64,000 nt of DNA from Burkholderia gladioli (GTDB taxonomy: Bacteria; Pseudomonadota; Gammaproteobacteria; Burkholderiales; Burkholderiaceae): the NCBI RefSeq assembly GCF_000959725.1, contig NZ_CP009322.1:3348001-3412000 (forward strand). The letters run 5' to 3'. The position numbers were made by a program, and so were the translations under genes. The notes beneath the pieces are model-generated. The model was not told where the DNA came from. It did not search any database and saw only the letters and a list, made by a program, of their open reading frames with translations. Of this stretch, positions 17,733 through 25,909 are shown piece after piece. Positions within the stretch are counted from its first letter, which is position 1, and every line of letters starts with the position of its first letter.

Positions 17733-17981
17733 TCACTCGTCGCCGACGCACAGCAGCGCCATGATCTCGCTGGCTTCGCGATCGCTCTGGTTGCCGCCCG
17801 TGCCGCCCCGGCCCAGGCTTTCGCGGATCGACGAGTACATCAGGAAGGTGGTGACATCCACCTCGCAGCGCTGCTCGCCGATCAGGCGCTGCAACTCGGC
17901 TTCCGCGTCGGCGGGCAGGTGCCGGTCGACGAAGCCTGAGCTGTCGCTTCGAATCGATCGAAGCAGATCGGATTTTTTCAT
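17733..17981 (-). CDS. Hypothetical helical protein
   Basis: This 82-residue protein starts MKKSDLLRSIRSDSSGFVDR. It is acidic and mostly helical, with a Gly-rich turn (SLGRGGTGGNQSD) before its C-terminus EIMALLCVGDE. AGGAG precedes the ATG. It heads a two-gene unit with the gene at 17492. No family was recognised. Confidence 0.65.
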   Translation of the reverse strand: MKKSDLLRSIRSDSSGFVDRHLPADAEAELQRLIGEQRCEVDVTTFLMYSSIRESLGRGGTGGNQSDREASEIMALLCVGDE

Positions 17982-18041
17982 GGCGTGACTCCTGCATCCC
18001 CGGCGCGCGGCTGGAGCAAGGCTGATCGGGCGTATCGGCAC

Positions 18042-18369
18042 GAGGATGTGCCGCTTGGCGGGCGTGATCCGGAGGCGGGCAGGACGGTGAGGTGGCCCCC
18101 TGAAACAAGGGGCGGAGCCGCAAGGGCTGCGGCGGGCCGATCGTCAACCGGGATCGCGGTGCTGGATCGGCCATGGCCCGGCGAAATCGCGCATTGCCGC
18201 GCAAGCCGGGCGCGATGCCGTCGATAGGAGGACGGCATCGCTGCGAACGATGGTACGCGTCTCGCCATGTTTGTACAGCTTAATTTTGTAAGGGCGGAAC
18301 GCGGCTTCAGCCGAACACCGGCAAGGCCAGGAACAGCGTGATGACGAGGGAAGGATGCCGCGGCGCGGC
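18042..18369. other. Intergenic region with no recognised feature
   Basis: These 328 bases separate the start of a small minus-strand gene from the end of the permease gene. They must carry the promoter of the former. A short AT-rich patch (TTGTACAGCTTAATTTTGTAA near 18270) is the only departure from the surrounding composition. No gene, stem-loop terminator or repeat was supported. Confidence 0.5.
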
Positions 18370-19743
18370 CTACTTGCTCTCCGGCAGGAACCAGTTCATC
18401 AACAGCGCGCACAGCCCGCCGGTGGCCACGCCCGAAGCCAGCACGTTCTTCAGCGCATGCGGCAGATTGGTGAGGATTTCCGGGACCTGGGACACGCCCA
18501 GCCCGAGCGCCAGCGATACCGCGATGATCAGCAGCGCGCGCCGGTCGAGCTTCACGCCGGCCAGGATGTTGATGCCCGAAGCGGCCACCGCGCCGAACAT
18601 CACCATTGCCGCGCCGCCCAGCACCGGCTCCGGCACCGCCTGCAGCACGCTGGCCACCGCCGGGAACAGCCCCAGCACCACCAGCATGCCGGCGATCCAC
18701 ACGCCCACGTGGCGGCTGGCGATGCCGGTCAGCTGGATCACCCCGTTGTTCTGCGCGAACACCGAACTCGGGAAGGTATTGAACACGCCGGCCAGCAGCG
18801 AGTTCGCGCCGTTCACCAGCACACCACCCTTGATTCGTTGCATCCACAACGGTCCTTCCACCGGCTCGCGCGACACCTTGCTGGTGGCCGTCACGTCGCC
18901 GATCGCCTCCAGCGAGGTGACCACGTAGATGATCAGCATCGGCACGAACAGCGACCACGAGAAGCCGATGCCGAAGTGCAGCGGCGTGGGCACCTGAAAC
19001 AGGGCCGCCTCGCGCGCGCCGGTGAAGTCGAGCCGGCCCATCGCGGCGGCGGCGAGGTAGCCGACGGCCAGCGCGATCACCAGCGCCGTGCTGCGCACCC
19101 AGACGATCGGCACGCGGTTCAGCACGACGATGGTGCCCAGCACCAGGCAGGACAGCGTGAGGTTCTGCGCGCTCGCGAACGTGCCCTTGGCCATCGCGCC
19201 GTAGCCGCCGCCCATGCTGACCAGGCCGACCTTGATCAGCGTGAGGCCGATCAGCAGCACCACGATGCCGGTCACCAGCGGCGTGATCAGCCGCTTGATG
19301 AAGGGCAGGATGCGCGAGACCGCCATCTCCACGAAGGAGCCCGCGATCACCACGCCGAAGATGGCGGCCATGACCGTTTCCACCGGCGTGCCCTGCTTCA
19401 CCATCAGGCTGCCGCCGGCTATCAGCGGGCCGACGAAGTTGAAGCTGGTGCCCTGCACGATCAGCAGGCCCGCGCCGAGCGGGCCGAAGCGGCGGCATTG
19501 CAGGAAGGTGGCGATGCCCGAGATCACCAGCGACATCGACACGATCAGCGTGGTGTCGCGGGTCGGCACGTTCAGCGCCTGGCAGATCAGCAGGCCTGGC
19601 GTGACGATCGGCACCAGGATCGCCAGCAGGTGCTGGAGCGCGGCGACGAAGGCCACCGCCGGCGAGGGGCGGTCGTTGGGGCCGTAGACGAGATCGTGGA
19701 CGGGGGCGTCGTCTGCGCCGTGGTGTGCGGGAGCGGAAGGCAT
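18370..19743 (-). CDS. NCS2-family xanthine/uracil-type permease
   Basis: This 457-residue inner-membrane proton symporter for a purine or pyrimidine base has about 14 hydrophobic segments. It contains the NCS2 signatures QGTSFNFVGP, where many xanthine/uric-acid carriers have a QxxS motif, and VFAQNNGVIQLTG near residue 325. EAIGDVTATS carries the conserved Glu of helix 8. The QNNG form points to the xanthine/urate clade (XanQ, UacT) more than to UraA. No purine catabolism genes are adjacent, so the substrate is open. Confidence 0.92.
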   Translation of the reverse strand: MPSAPAHHGADDAPVHDLVYGPNDRPSPAVAFVAALQHLLAILVPIVTPGLLICQALNVPTRDTTLIVSMSLVISGIATFLQCRRFGPLGAGLLIVQGTSFNFVGPLIAGGSLMVKQGTPVETVMAAIFGVVIAGSFVEMAVSRILPFIKRLITPLVTGIVVLLIGLTLIKVGLVSMGGGYGAMAKGTFASAQNLTLSCLVLGTIVVLNRVPIVWVRSTALVIALAVGYLAAAAMGRLDFTGAREAALFQVPTPLHFGIGFSWSLFVPMLIIYVVTSLEAIGDVTATSKVSREPVEGPLWMQRIKGGVLVNGANSLLAGVFNTFPSSVFAQNNGVIQLTGIASRHVGVWIAGMLVVLGLFPAVASVLQAVPEPVLGGAAMVMFGAVAASGINILAGVKLDRRALLIIAVSLALGLGVSQVPEILTNLPHALKNVLASGVATGGLCALLMNWFLPESK

Positions 19744-19890
19744 CGCTGGGTGGGCCGGTTGAGGTGAATGCGTGGAAAGTGCGGAATTCTAACGGGTCGG
19801 GCGACCGTGACCGATCGCCGGCCGCGCTTCGCGACACACTTCCCGGTTCGCTTCCCGGCGCGCGTCGGCCGGCGGCGAGTCCGCCCGGCC

Positions 19891-21633
19891 TTAGTCCTCG
19901 TCCGACTGCGCGTGCGGCTTGAGGTGATCCGGCACCACCAGCAGCATGTTCTGCAGGTCGTTCGGATGCAGCACACCCATCCCGTGCAGCGCGCCGCCCG
20001 GCTGCATGTGGCCGACCAGGGCCGCCATGGTGGTCTTGATGGCGCCGATCTCGGCTTCCGGCAGCTTGCCGGCTTCCTTCATCAGCGTATTCATCACCGG
20101 CTGCCAGTGGCTCGCGGACGTTTCCGACATCAGGTTCGGCATCCAGCCCATCATCACGTCGAGCGTCGTGGCCGTGTCCTTGGCCGAGCGCGCTTCCGGC
20201 GGGATCTGCGAGAGATGGCCGAGCACGGTCTGGATGTTGGCGGCGCCGTCGCGCATCGCCTCCGGGCCACCCGGGTGGCCCGGGTGGAAAGCGTGCATGG
20301 CCAGGCCGGCCAGCACCTGCATGCGTTCCTGGGGCGGCAGCGTATGCACCTGGTCGCTGAGCGCCTTGAACGCGCTCTGGTGCGCTTCGCGCGAGTCGAC
20401 CTTCATCAGCTGCTTGGCCAGCTCGCCCATCATGGCCGCGCGCAGCTCCACCGGCTCGACGTGCCGGGTGGCCGCGATCGCGTCGTGCATGTCCTTGCCC
20501 GCGAGCGAGCCGTCCGGCATCTTCGAGATCGCGCTGCTGAGCTGGGCGGCGCCCTGCAAGGCCACCATTGGCCGGTCGGCGGGGGGCAGCTCGGCCAGGC
20601 TCACGCGGCCCGCGTTGGCCGCGCTGATCGGGCGGGCGCCCATCAACTGCAGCAGGTTGTCGATATGGCCGGGGCCGGCCGTGCCGAACTGGCCCAGCAT
20701 GCCGAGCTGGAGCGCCCACTGGCCGGCGTTGTGGCTCGGCTCCGGCGGGAACTGCGAGTAGGCCGGCAGCGGCTCGTCGGGCGGCAGCGCGTCGGCCATC
20801 AGCGATGGTGTCTGCGGGCGTACGGGGGCCGAGGGCGGTGCCTGCGGACGCGGAGGAACTGGCGGCGCCGATTGCGGACGAGGCGGGACCGGCGGCGCTG
20901 ACTGGGGGCGCGGCGGTACCGGTGGCGGCGTCTGCGGTCGCGGCGGCACCGGCGGCGGGGTTTGCGGTCGCGGCGGCGCAGCCTGCGGGCGGGGAGGCAG
21001 CGGCGGCGGTGTCTGCGGCCGGCCTTGCGCCGCCGGCGGGCGAGGGGGCAGCGGAGGCGGCGATGGCGGGCGCGACGGCGTGCCCTGAGCCGCCTGCGGA
21101 GGACGCGGGGGCAGAGGCGGCGGCGAGGTCGATTGTGCCGGGGCCTGGCTGCTCGATTGCGCCGACGGCTGCGCCGCGACGGAGGCCGGCGCCGGGTCGG
21201 TATAGGGGCCCGGGCCGAACAGCGATTCGTAGGATGGCGGCGGTGCTTCCTCGTGCTGCTGCGTCGCCGGGCTGTCGCCGGCGGGCGGCCGTGGCGGGGC
21301 CGTGTCAGTGCCGTCCGAGCCGGCCAGCAGCGCCGCCATTTGCGGCGACATCGGCAGTTGCGAGCCTTCGGCCGAACCGGCCGAATCGTGCGACGCCGAA
21401 CTGGCCATCGATTCCAGGCTGGCCCGGCGCTGCCTCAGGTTCGCGCTCGGCGTGGTGACGCGTTGCTGCCGCCGCAGCGTGTTCAGCGCCTGCAGCGAGC
21501 CCGATCCGGCGCCCTGCTGGCTCGCCGCGCCGCTGGCCCGTGGCGAGGGGCCGTTGGTCTGTCGACTCTCCCCGCCGGTCGTGGTGGACGGCTGGTTGAT
21601 CCGGGTCGAGTTGGTGACTGACGGAGGCGGCAT
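19891..21633 (-). CDS. Candidate type III effector: Pro-rich, SH3- and WW-ligand repeats
   Basis: This 580-residue protein is of unrecognised family. Residues 1-100 are Ser/Thr/Gln/Gly-rich and without a Sec signal, as in type III substrates. A PPxY motif overlapping a YxxL signal sits at 131-138 (PPPSYESL). Residues 171-263 hold seven copies of [PA]PP[LV]PPRP, each containing PxxPxR, the class II SH3-ligand consensus; the last four repeat every 10 residues. A helical C-terminal domain (about 300-570) contains LPPQERMQVLAGLAMHAF and LSQIPPEARSAKDTATTLD pieces and ends acidic (QSDED). An exact TTCG-N16-TTCG box lies 147 bases upstream. No chaperone gene is adjacent. The sequence supports gene, repeats and box; secretion and host targets are inference. 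Confidence 0.8.
   Translation of the reverse strand: MPPPSVTNSTRINQPSTTTGGESRQTNGPSPRASGAASQQGAGSGSLQALNTLRRQQRVTTPSANLRQRRASLESMASSASHDSAGSAEGSQLPMSPQMAALLAGSDGTDTAPPRPPAGDSPATQQHEEAPPPSYESLFGPGPYTDPAPASVAAQPSAQSSSQAPAQSTSPPPLPPRPPQAAQGTPSRPPSPPPLPPRPPAAQGRPQTPPPLPPRPQAAPPRPQTPPPVPPRPQTPPPVPPRPQSAPPVPPRPQSAPPVPPRPQAPPSAPVRPQTPSLMADALPPDEPLPAYSQFPPEPSHNAGQWALQLGMLGQFGTAGPGHIDNLLQLMGARPISAANAGRVSLAELPPADRPMVALQGAAQLSSAISKMPDGSLAGKDMHDAIAATRHVEPVELRAAMMGELAKQLMKVDSREAHQSAFKALSDQVHTLPPQERMQVLAGLAMHAFHPGHPGGPEAMRDGAANIQTVLGHLSQIPPEARSAKDTATTLDVMMGWMPNLMSETSASHWQPVMNTLMKEAGKLPEAEIGAIKTTMAALVGHMQPGGALHGMGVLHPNDLQNMLLVVPDHLKPHAQSDED
20840..21123 (-). repeat. Proline-rich SH3-ligand repeat array
   Basis: This DNA encodes residues 171-263 of the candidate effector: seven [PA]PP[LV]PPRP units, the last four at a strict 30-bp period (PPRPQTPPPV, then PPRPQSAPPV). 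The near-identity of the units at DNA level suggests expansion by slippage or unequal recombination, so copy number may vary between strains. Confidence 0.85.
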
Positions 21634-21951
21634 GGACAGCGGTTCCCGTGTATGGGCCAGAGGGCGTGGTGACGGATCGTCGATCGGCGCGAAGGGCGGC
21701 GGTCCGGCGTGACGCCCCGGGACAATACCGGCCAGATAGCAGGTTTAACGCGGCGAGGCGGCGAAGCGGGCGGCGAAGACGAACCACGATCGCGAAACGC
21801 GAAGTTTCGGCGCGTGGGCATCGCGCGCGTCGGGAAATCGTAAGGAGGGGTGAGGCAGGAAGCAGCGAAGCGCGATGCGGGGCGCCGCGCTTCGCGCCCG
21901 CGTCGGCGAGGCTCGATGGCCCGGGCCTGGGCGGCCCGGGCGCGATGGCGT
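21634..21951. other. Intergenic region upstream of the candidate effector
   Basis: These 318 bases lie between the end of the P450 gene and the effector start. They contain the hrpII/PIP-type box and a GTTAAACC element near 21742-21749 at the distance expected for a -10. No other gene was supported. Confidence 0.55.
21780..21803 (-). promoter_or_regulatory. hrpII/PIP-type box (TTCG-N16-TTCG)
   Basis: On the minus strand 21803-21780 reads TTCG, 16 bases, TTCG; more strictly TTCGC-N15-TTCGT, which also fits the plant-inducible promoter form TTCGB-N15-TTCGB. HrpB/HrpX regulators of Ralstonia, Xanthomonas and Burkholderia use such boxes to switch on type III effectors. About 32 bases downstream lies TTAAACC, one base from the TANNNT -10 consensus. 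The box points directly at the effector gene. Confidence 0.7.
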
Positions 21952-23199
21952 TCAGTTCACGCCGGTCCGCATCGGCAGCGCCTTCACGCCGCGCAGGTTG
22001 TTGCGGTGATGCCATTCGAGCCGGTCGAGATCGACCGGACTCAGCTTCGGGAAGCGCGCCAGCATCGCGCCGATCGCGGTTTCCAGCTCCATCTGCGCGA
22101 GCCGCGCGCCGAGGCAGTAGTGGATCCCGCCGCCGAAGCTCAGCGAGGCCTTGGCATTGGCGCGGCGGATGTCGAGCCGGTCCGGGTCGGCGAACACCGC
22201 CGGATCGCGATTCGAGGCGCCCACCAGCAGGAACAGCAGGGTGCCGCGCGGCAGCGCATGGCCTTCCAGCTCGAGATCCTCGAACACGGTGCGCACCACC
22301 ACCTGCACCGAGCTGTCGTAGCGCACCAGCTCGGCCACGCCGCCCGGCACCAGCGCCGGATCGGCCGCCATCGCCGCGAGGCTTTCCGGGTTGCGGAACA
22401 GCGCGATCATGGCGTTGCCCATGGTGTTCGAGGTGGTCTCGTGGCCGGCGATGAACAGCAGCATCACGTTGGCGATCACCTCCTTCTCGTCGAAGGTCTC
22501 GCCCTCGTCCTCCACGCTGATCAACGCCGAGACCAGGTCCGTGCCGGGCTGGCGGCGACGTTGCTCGATCACGCCCTCGAAATAGGCCTCCAGCGCCAGC
22601 GCGCCTTCGTTGGCTTCGGCCAGCATGTCCTCGCCGAGCGGCGCCAGGTCCAGCGCCGAGGCCACGCAGCTGGCCGCGCGGCCCAGGCGCGCGCCGTCCT
22701 CGAAGGGAATGTCGAGCAGGCGGCAGATCACGTTGAGCGGCTGCGGCAGCGCGTAGTCGGCCACGAAGTCGAACTCGGGCTTGGCGGCGATCGCGTCGAG
22801 CAGTTCATGCGTGGAGGCCTCGACGATCTCGCGCAGGTTCTCGATCTGCCGCGCGTTGAAGGCCTTCATCAGCAGCTTGCGCAGCCGCGTGTGCACCGGC
22901 GGGTTCATCATCAGGAACATCCGGCTCAGCACCTGGAACACCGGCATGCCGACCCGCTCCTCGCCGTAGCGCACGCGCACGCTTTCCAGGTAGGTCTTGC
23001 CGGCGCGGCGCTCGCGCAGCAGCGCGTCGATCAGCGCGTAGTCGCCCGTCACGCGCACGTTCGGCGCGAGTTCGAGCAAGGCGCCCTTGGCGCGCAACTG
23101 CGCATAAAGCGGGTAGGGATCGGCGAAGAAGGCCGGCGAGGAGAAGGTGGCGAAGTTCATGGGGACGGTCGCGGGGCGGATGAGGAAGGTATTGTCCAT
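21952..23199 (-). CDS. Cytochrome P450 (bacterial class I, soluble)
   Basis: This 415-residue P450 is complete. It has the I-helix oxygen-activation motif AGHETT (251-256), the ExxR pair (ELVR, 290-293) and the heme-binding loop FGGGIHYCLG with ligand Cys362. There is no membrane anchor, as usual for bacterial enzymes that need separate ferredoxin partners; none is adjacent. An internal ATG at residue 14 is a possible alternative start. The substrate is unknown. It lies upstream of the candidate effector on the same strand, but the 318-base gap with its own box argues against co-transcription. Confidence 0.94.
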   Translation of the reverse strand: MDNTFLIRPATVPMNFATFSSPAFFADPYPLYAQLRAKGALLELAPNVRVTGDYALIDALLRERRAGKTYLESVRVRYGEERVGMPVFQVLSRMFLMMNPPVHTRLRKLLMKAFNARQIENLREIVEASTHELLDAIAAKPEFDFVADYALPQPLNVICRLLDIPFEDGARLGRAASCVASALDLAPLGEDMLAEANEGALALEAYFEGVIEQRRRQPGTDLVSALISVEDEGETFDEKEVIANVMLLFIAGHETTSNTMGNAMIALFRNPESLAAMAADPALVPGGVAELVRYDSSVQVVVRTVFEDLELEGHALPRGTLLFLLVGASNRDPAVFADPDRLDIRRANAKASLSFGGGIHYCLGARLAQMELETAIGAMLARFPKLSPVDLDRLEWHHRNNLRGVKALPMRTGVN

Positions 23200-23344
23200 A
23201 ACGCCCGGCCGCGGCGGTCCATTCCACGGGATGGAAAATTTTCTCGATACGCCCGGCAGGACGGCGCTTCGCCCCTGTGCTTGACGCGGGAGCGTCAGCG
23301 AAGCGAAAGCGCCGGGGTGCCGCCGCGGTTGCTTTCCGCCGCCG

Positions 23345-23737
23345 TCACGGCTTGCGGCCGAAGGCCTCGCGCAGCGCCCGCTTGGAGCGCTCCAGCGTCG
23401 CGCGCCGCGATTTCGGCAGGTTGCGGCCGGCCCGGTTCACGTAGAAGTTCAGCATCGACATGGCCGACTGGAACGGCGAGGCCTTGCGGCGCCGGCTGTG
23501 CTCGGCCGAGCGCTTGAGCGAGGCCGCGATCGCCTTAGGATCGTCGGACTTGAAGATGTCGGATTCGATGTCGAGCGCGTCGCTGCGGGCGTTGACGGCG
23601 GCCGACCAGCGCTTGGGCGAGCGCGAGCCGGCGGTGCGCCCGCGTCCGGGGCGCCGCGTCGAGTGCTTGCCGGCGGGGCGCTTGCCTTGCGAACTCCGGT
23701 GCGCCGCCGGCTTGTGCGAGGAGGAGGTTTCGCTCAT
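23345..23737 (-). CDS. DUF3175 family protein
   Basis: This 130-residue basic protein has a disordered Ser/Arg/Lys-rich N-terminus (~1-50). The DUF3175 domain follows: RWSAAVNARSDALDIESDIF, then SDDPKAIAASLKRSAEHSRRRKA and SAMSMLNFYVNRAGRNLPKS. The family's function is unknown; the composition suggests nucleic-acid binding. It lies 35 bases downstream of the ThDP enzyme gene on the same strand, probably in one operon. Confidence 0.85.
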   Translation of the reverse strand: MSETSSSHKPAAHRSSQGKRPAGKHSTRRPGRGRTAGSRSPKRWSAAVNARSDALDIESDIFKSDDPKAIAASLKRSAEHSRRRKASPFQSAMSMLNFYVNRAGRNLPKSRRATLERSKRALREAFGRKP

Positions 23738-23772
23738 GGTTTCGGCTCCTTCGAAAGAAATTGCGGGGGAGG

Positions 23773-25590
23773 TCATTCGCCCGACTTGCCGCTGCCGCCG
23801 CCGCCGGAAGGCAGCACGGCCGACAGCACCTGCCTGGCGGTCTCGACGATCACGCCGCGTTCGCGCGGGTCGCCCTTCACCAGCGTCTCGGCGAAGTGCT
23901 TCGCCTGCTGCAAGGTGACGTGCGGCGGCAGCGGCGGCACCTCGGGGTCGCTCTTCACTTCGAGCACCACCGGGCGCTGCGAGGCCAGCGCCTCGTCCCA
24001 GGCTTCGCCCAGGCGCGCGGGGTCGTCCACGTAGATGCCCTTCAGCCCGATCATCTCGGCGAAGCGGTGATACGGCACGTTCGGTACCTGCTGCGAGGCC
24101 TCGAACTTCGGGTCGCCCTCCATCACGCGCTGCTCCCAGGTGACCTGGTTCAGGTCCTCGTTGTTGAGCACCATGCAGATCCAGCGCGGATCGGCCCATT
24201 GCCGCCAGTATTTGGCGACCGTGATCAGCTCGGCCATGTTGTTCATCTGCATCGCGCCGTCGCCCACCATGGCGATCACCGGCCTGACCGGAAACGCGAA
24301 CTTGGCGGCGATCGCGTAAGGCACGGCCGCGCCCATCGACGCCAGCCCGCCCGACAAGGAACCCATCATGCCGCGCCGCATCTGCAGGTCGCGCGCGTAC
24401 CAGTTCGCGCAGGAGCCCGAATCGCTGGTGAGGATCACGTCGTCGGGCAGGCGCGGCGACAGCTCGGTGAAGGCGCGCTGCGGATTGACGCCGCGGCCCG
24501 GGCTCGCGTCGGCGGCGGCGCGCTTGGCCAGCGTGCCCTGCCATTCGTCGGTCCAGCGGCCGATGCGCTCGCGCCAGCGATGGTCGGCGCGCGGCTCGAG
24601 CAGCGGCAGCAGCAGGTCGAGCGTCTCGGCCGCGTCGCCCACCAGGTTGACCTCCATCGGGTAGCGCAGGCTCAGCATGTCGGCCTTCAGGTCGATCTGC
24701 ACGCCGCGCGCCTGGCCTTCCTTGGGCAGGAATTCCGCGTAGGGGAAGCCGGAGCCGATCATCAGCAGCGTGTCGCACTCGTTCATCAGGTCGTAGCTGG
24801 GCTTGGTGCCGAGCAGGCCGATCGAGCCCGTCACCCAGGGCAGCGCGTCGGGCAGCGCGGCCTTGCCGAGCAGCGCCTTGGCCGCGCCGGCGCCGAGCCG
24901 GTCCGCCACCGCGATCACCTGCTCGGTGGCGCCGAGCGCGCCCGCGCCCACCAGCATCGCCACCTTCGAGCCGGCATTGAGCACCTCGGCGGCGCGCTTC
25001 AGGTCCTCGGGATAGGGCACCACCTTCGGGCGCGTGTAGCCGACGCCGGAATGCACGGTGCCGTGCGCGCGCTTGGGCGGCGCGTAGTCGAGCTCCTGCA
25101 GGTCGTTCGGCAGGATCAGCGCGGTGACGGTGCGCGCGCCGATCGCCGTGCGCACCGCGCGATCGACCAGGTGGCGCACCTGGCCCGGCACGCTGGCCTG
25201 CTGCACGAAGGCGCCGGCCACGTCCTTGAACATCGCCGCCAGGTCGAGTTCCTGCTGGTAATGGCCGCCGATCGCCGCGCGTGCCTGCTGGCCGACGATC
25301 GCCAGCACCGGCATGTGATCGAGCCGCGCGTCGTAGAGGCCGGTGATCAGGTGCGAGGCGCCGGGCCCCGAGGTGGCGATGCATACGCCGAGCTTGCCTG
25401 TAAATTTTGCATGCGCGGAAGCCATGAAGGCCGCCATCTCCTCGTGGCGCGCCTGGATGAATTCGATCTTGCCGCCGGCGCGGTTCAGCGCGCCGAACAG
25501 GCCGTTGATGCCGTCGCCCGGGTAGCCGTAGATGCGGTCGACGCCCCATTCGGCGAGGCGTTCGACGATGAAGTCGGAAACGGTGGTCAT
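23773..25590 (-). CDS. Thiamine-diphosphate enzyme (pyruvate oxidase/acetolactate synthase-like)
   Basis: This 605-residue ThDP enzyme has the three-domain order of PoxB and IlvB. The N-terminal pyrimidine-binding domain carries the catalytic Glu in QARHEEMAAFMAS (near residue 51). A central domain follows, then a C-terminal pyrophosphate domain with VGDGAMQMNNMAEL (GDG...NN motif). It probably decarboxylates pyruvate or another 2-oxo acid; FAD or quinone use cannot be judged. It lacks the long amphipathic C-terminal tail of E. coli PoxB. ATG at 25590 gives MTTVSDFIVERLAEWGVDRI, the family-like start. It is divergent from the EmrA-like gene and followed by DUF3175. Confidence 0.92.
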   Translation of the reverse strand: MTTVSDFIVERLAEWGVDRIYGYPGDGINGLFGALNRAGGKIEFIQARHEEMAAFMASAHAKFTGKLGVCIATSGPGASHLITGLYDARLDHMPVLAIVGQQARAAIGGHYQQELDLAAMFKDVAGAFVQQASVPGQVRHLVDRAVRTAIGARTVTALILPNDLQELDYAPPKRAHGTVHSGVGYTRPKVVPYPEDLKRAAEVLNAGSKVAMLVGAGALGATEQVIAVADRLGAGAAKALLGKAALPDALPWVTGSIGLLGTKPSYDLMNECDTLLMIGSGFPYAEFLPKEGQARGVQIDLKADMLSLRYPMEVNLVGDAAETLDLLLPLLEPRADHRWRERIGRWTDEWQGTLAKRAAADASPGRGVNPQRAFTELSPRLPDDVILTSDSGSCANWYARDLQMRRGMMGSLSGGLASMGAAVPYAIAAKFAFPVRPVIAMVGDGAMQMNNMAELITVAKYWRQWADPRWICMVLNNEDLNQVTWEQRVMEGDPKFEASQQVPNVPYHRFAEMIGLKGIYVDDPARLGEAWDEALASQRPVVLEVKSDPEVPPLPPHVTLQQAKHFAETLVKGDPRERGVIVETARQVLSAVLPSGGGGSGKSGE

Positions 25591-25909
25591 GCGCGTTCTC
25601 CCTCGGTTCGATGTGCTGGTGCCGATGGGTGCGCAAGCACCGTGCCGTGGAAATGGCGCTGGCGCGGCCGTATCCCGGCGGCATCTCGCATCGCGAAACT
25701 GCATCGGCCACGCCTGCCGACACTAACGCTTGTAAAAACCGCCAACCGCGATGCCGCACCGCGTCATCCGGCGCGCTGGGATCGCAGCGGCGCCCCGTCG
25801 GGCAAGGCCGCGCGGCCGGTTTCCCAGCGGGCCCGCGGCTTGCTTGGCAGCCCCGATGCTGTCTCGCGCGGGTTCGTGCGAGGCGATTCCGATTGGGGAG
25901 AGCTGTGCG
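25591..25909. other. Divergent promoter region
   Basis: These 319 bases separate the ThDP enzyme from the EmrA-like gene and must carry both promoters. A GGGGAG ribosome site is visible at 25895-25900 for the rightward gene. No palindrome, terminator or small gene was supported. Confidence 0.5.

Noticed and set aside
18355..19767. Plus-strand open frame opposite the nucleobase permease
   Set aside because: It is an antisense shadow; the minus-strand frame has all NCS2 motifs.
17978..20719. Long minus-strand open frame overlapping the permease and effector genes
   Set aside because: The same strand already carries two real genes in another frame with clear motifs; this frame has no recognisable domain.
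20840..21123. Repetitive DNA that could look like a CRISPR or satellite
   Set aside because: There are no spacers; the period is 30 bp and in frame with a protein repeat.
20805..21621. Plus-strand Ala/Arg-rich frames opposite the proline repeats
   Set aside because: They are a by-product of GC-rich repeats coding Pro on the minus strand; no start context.
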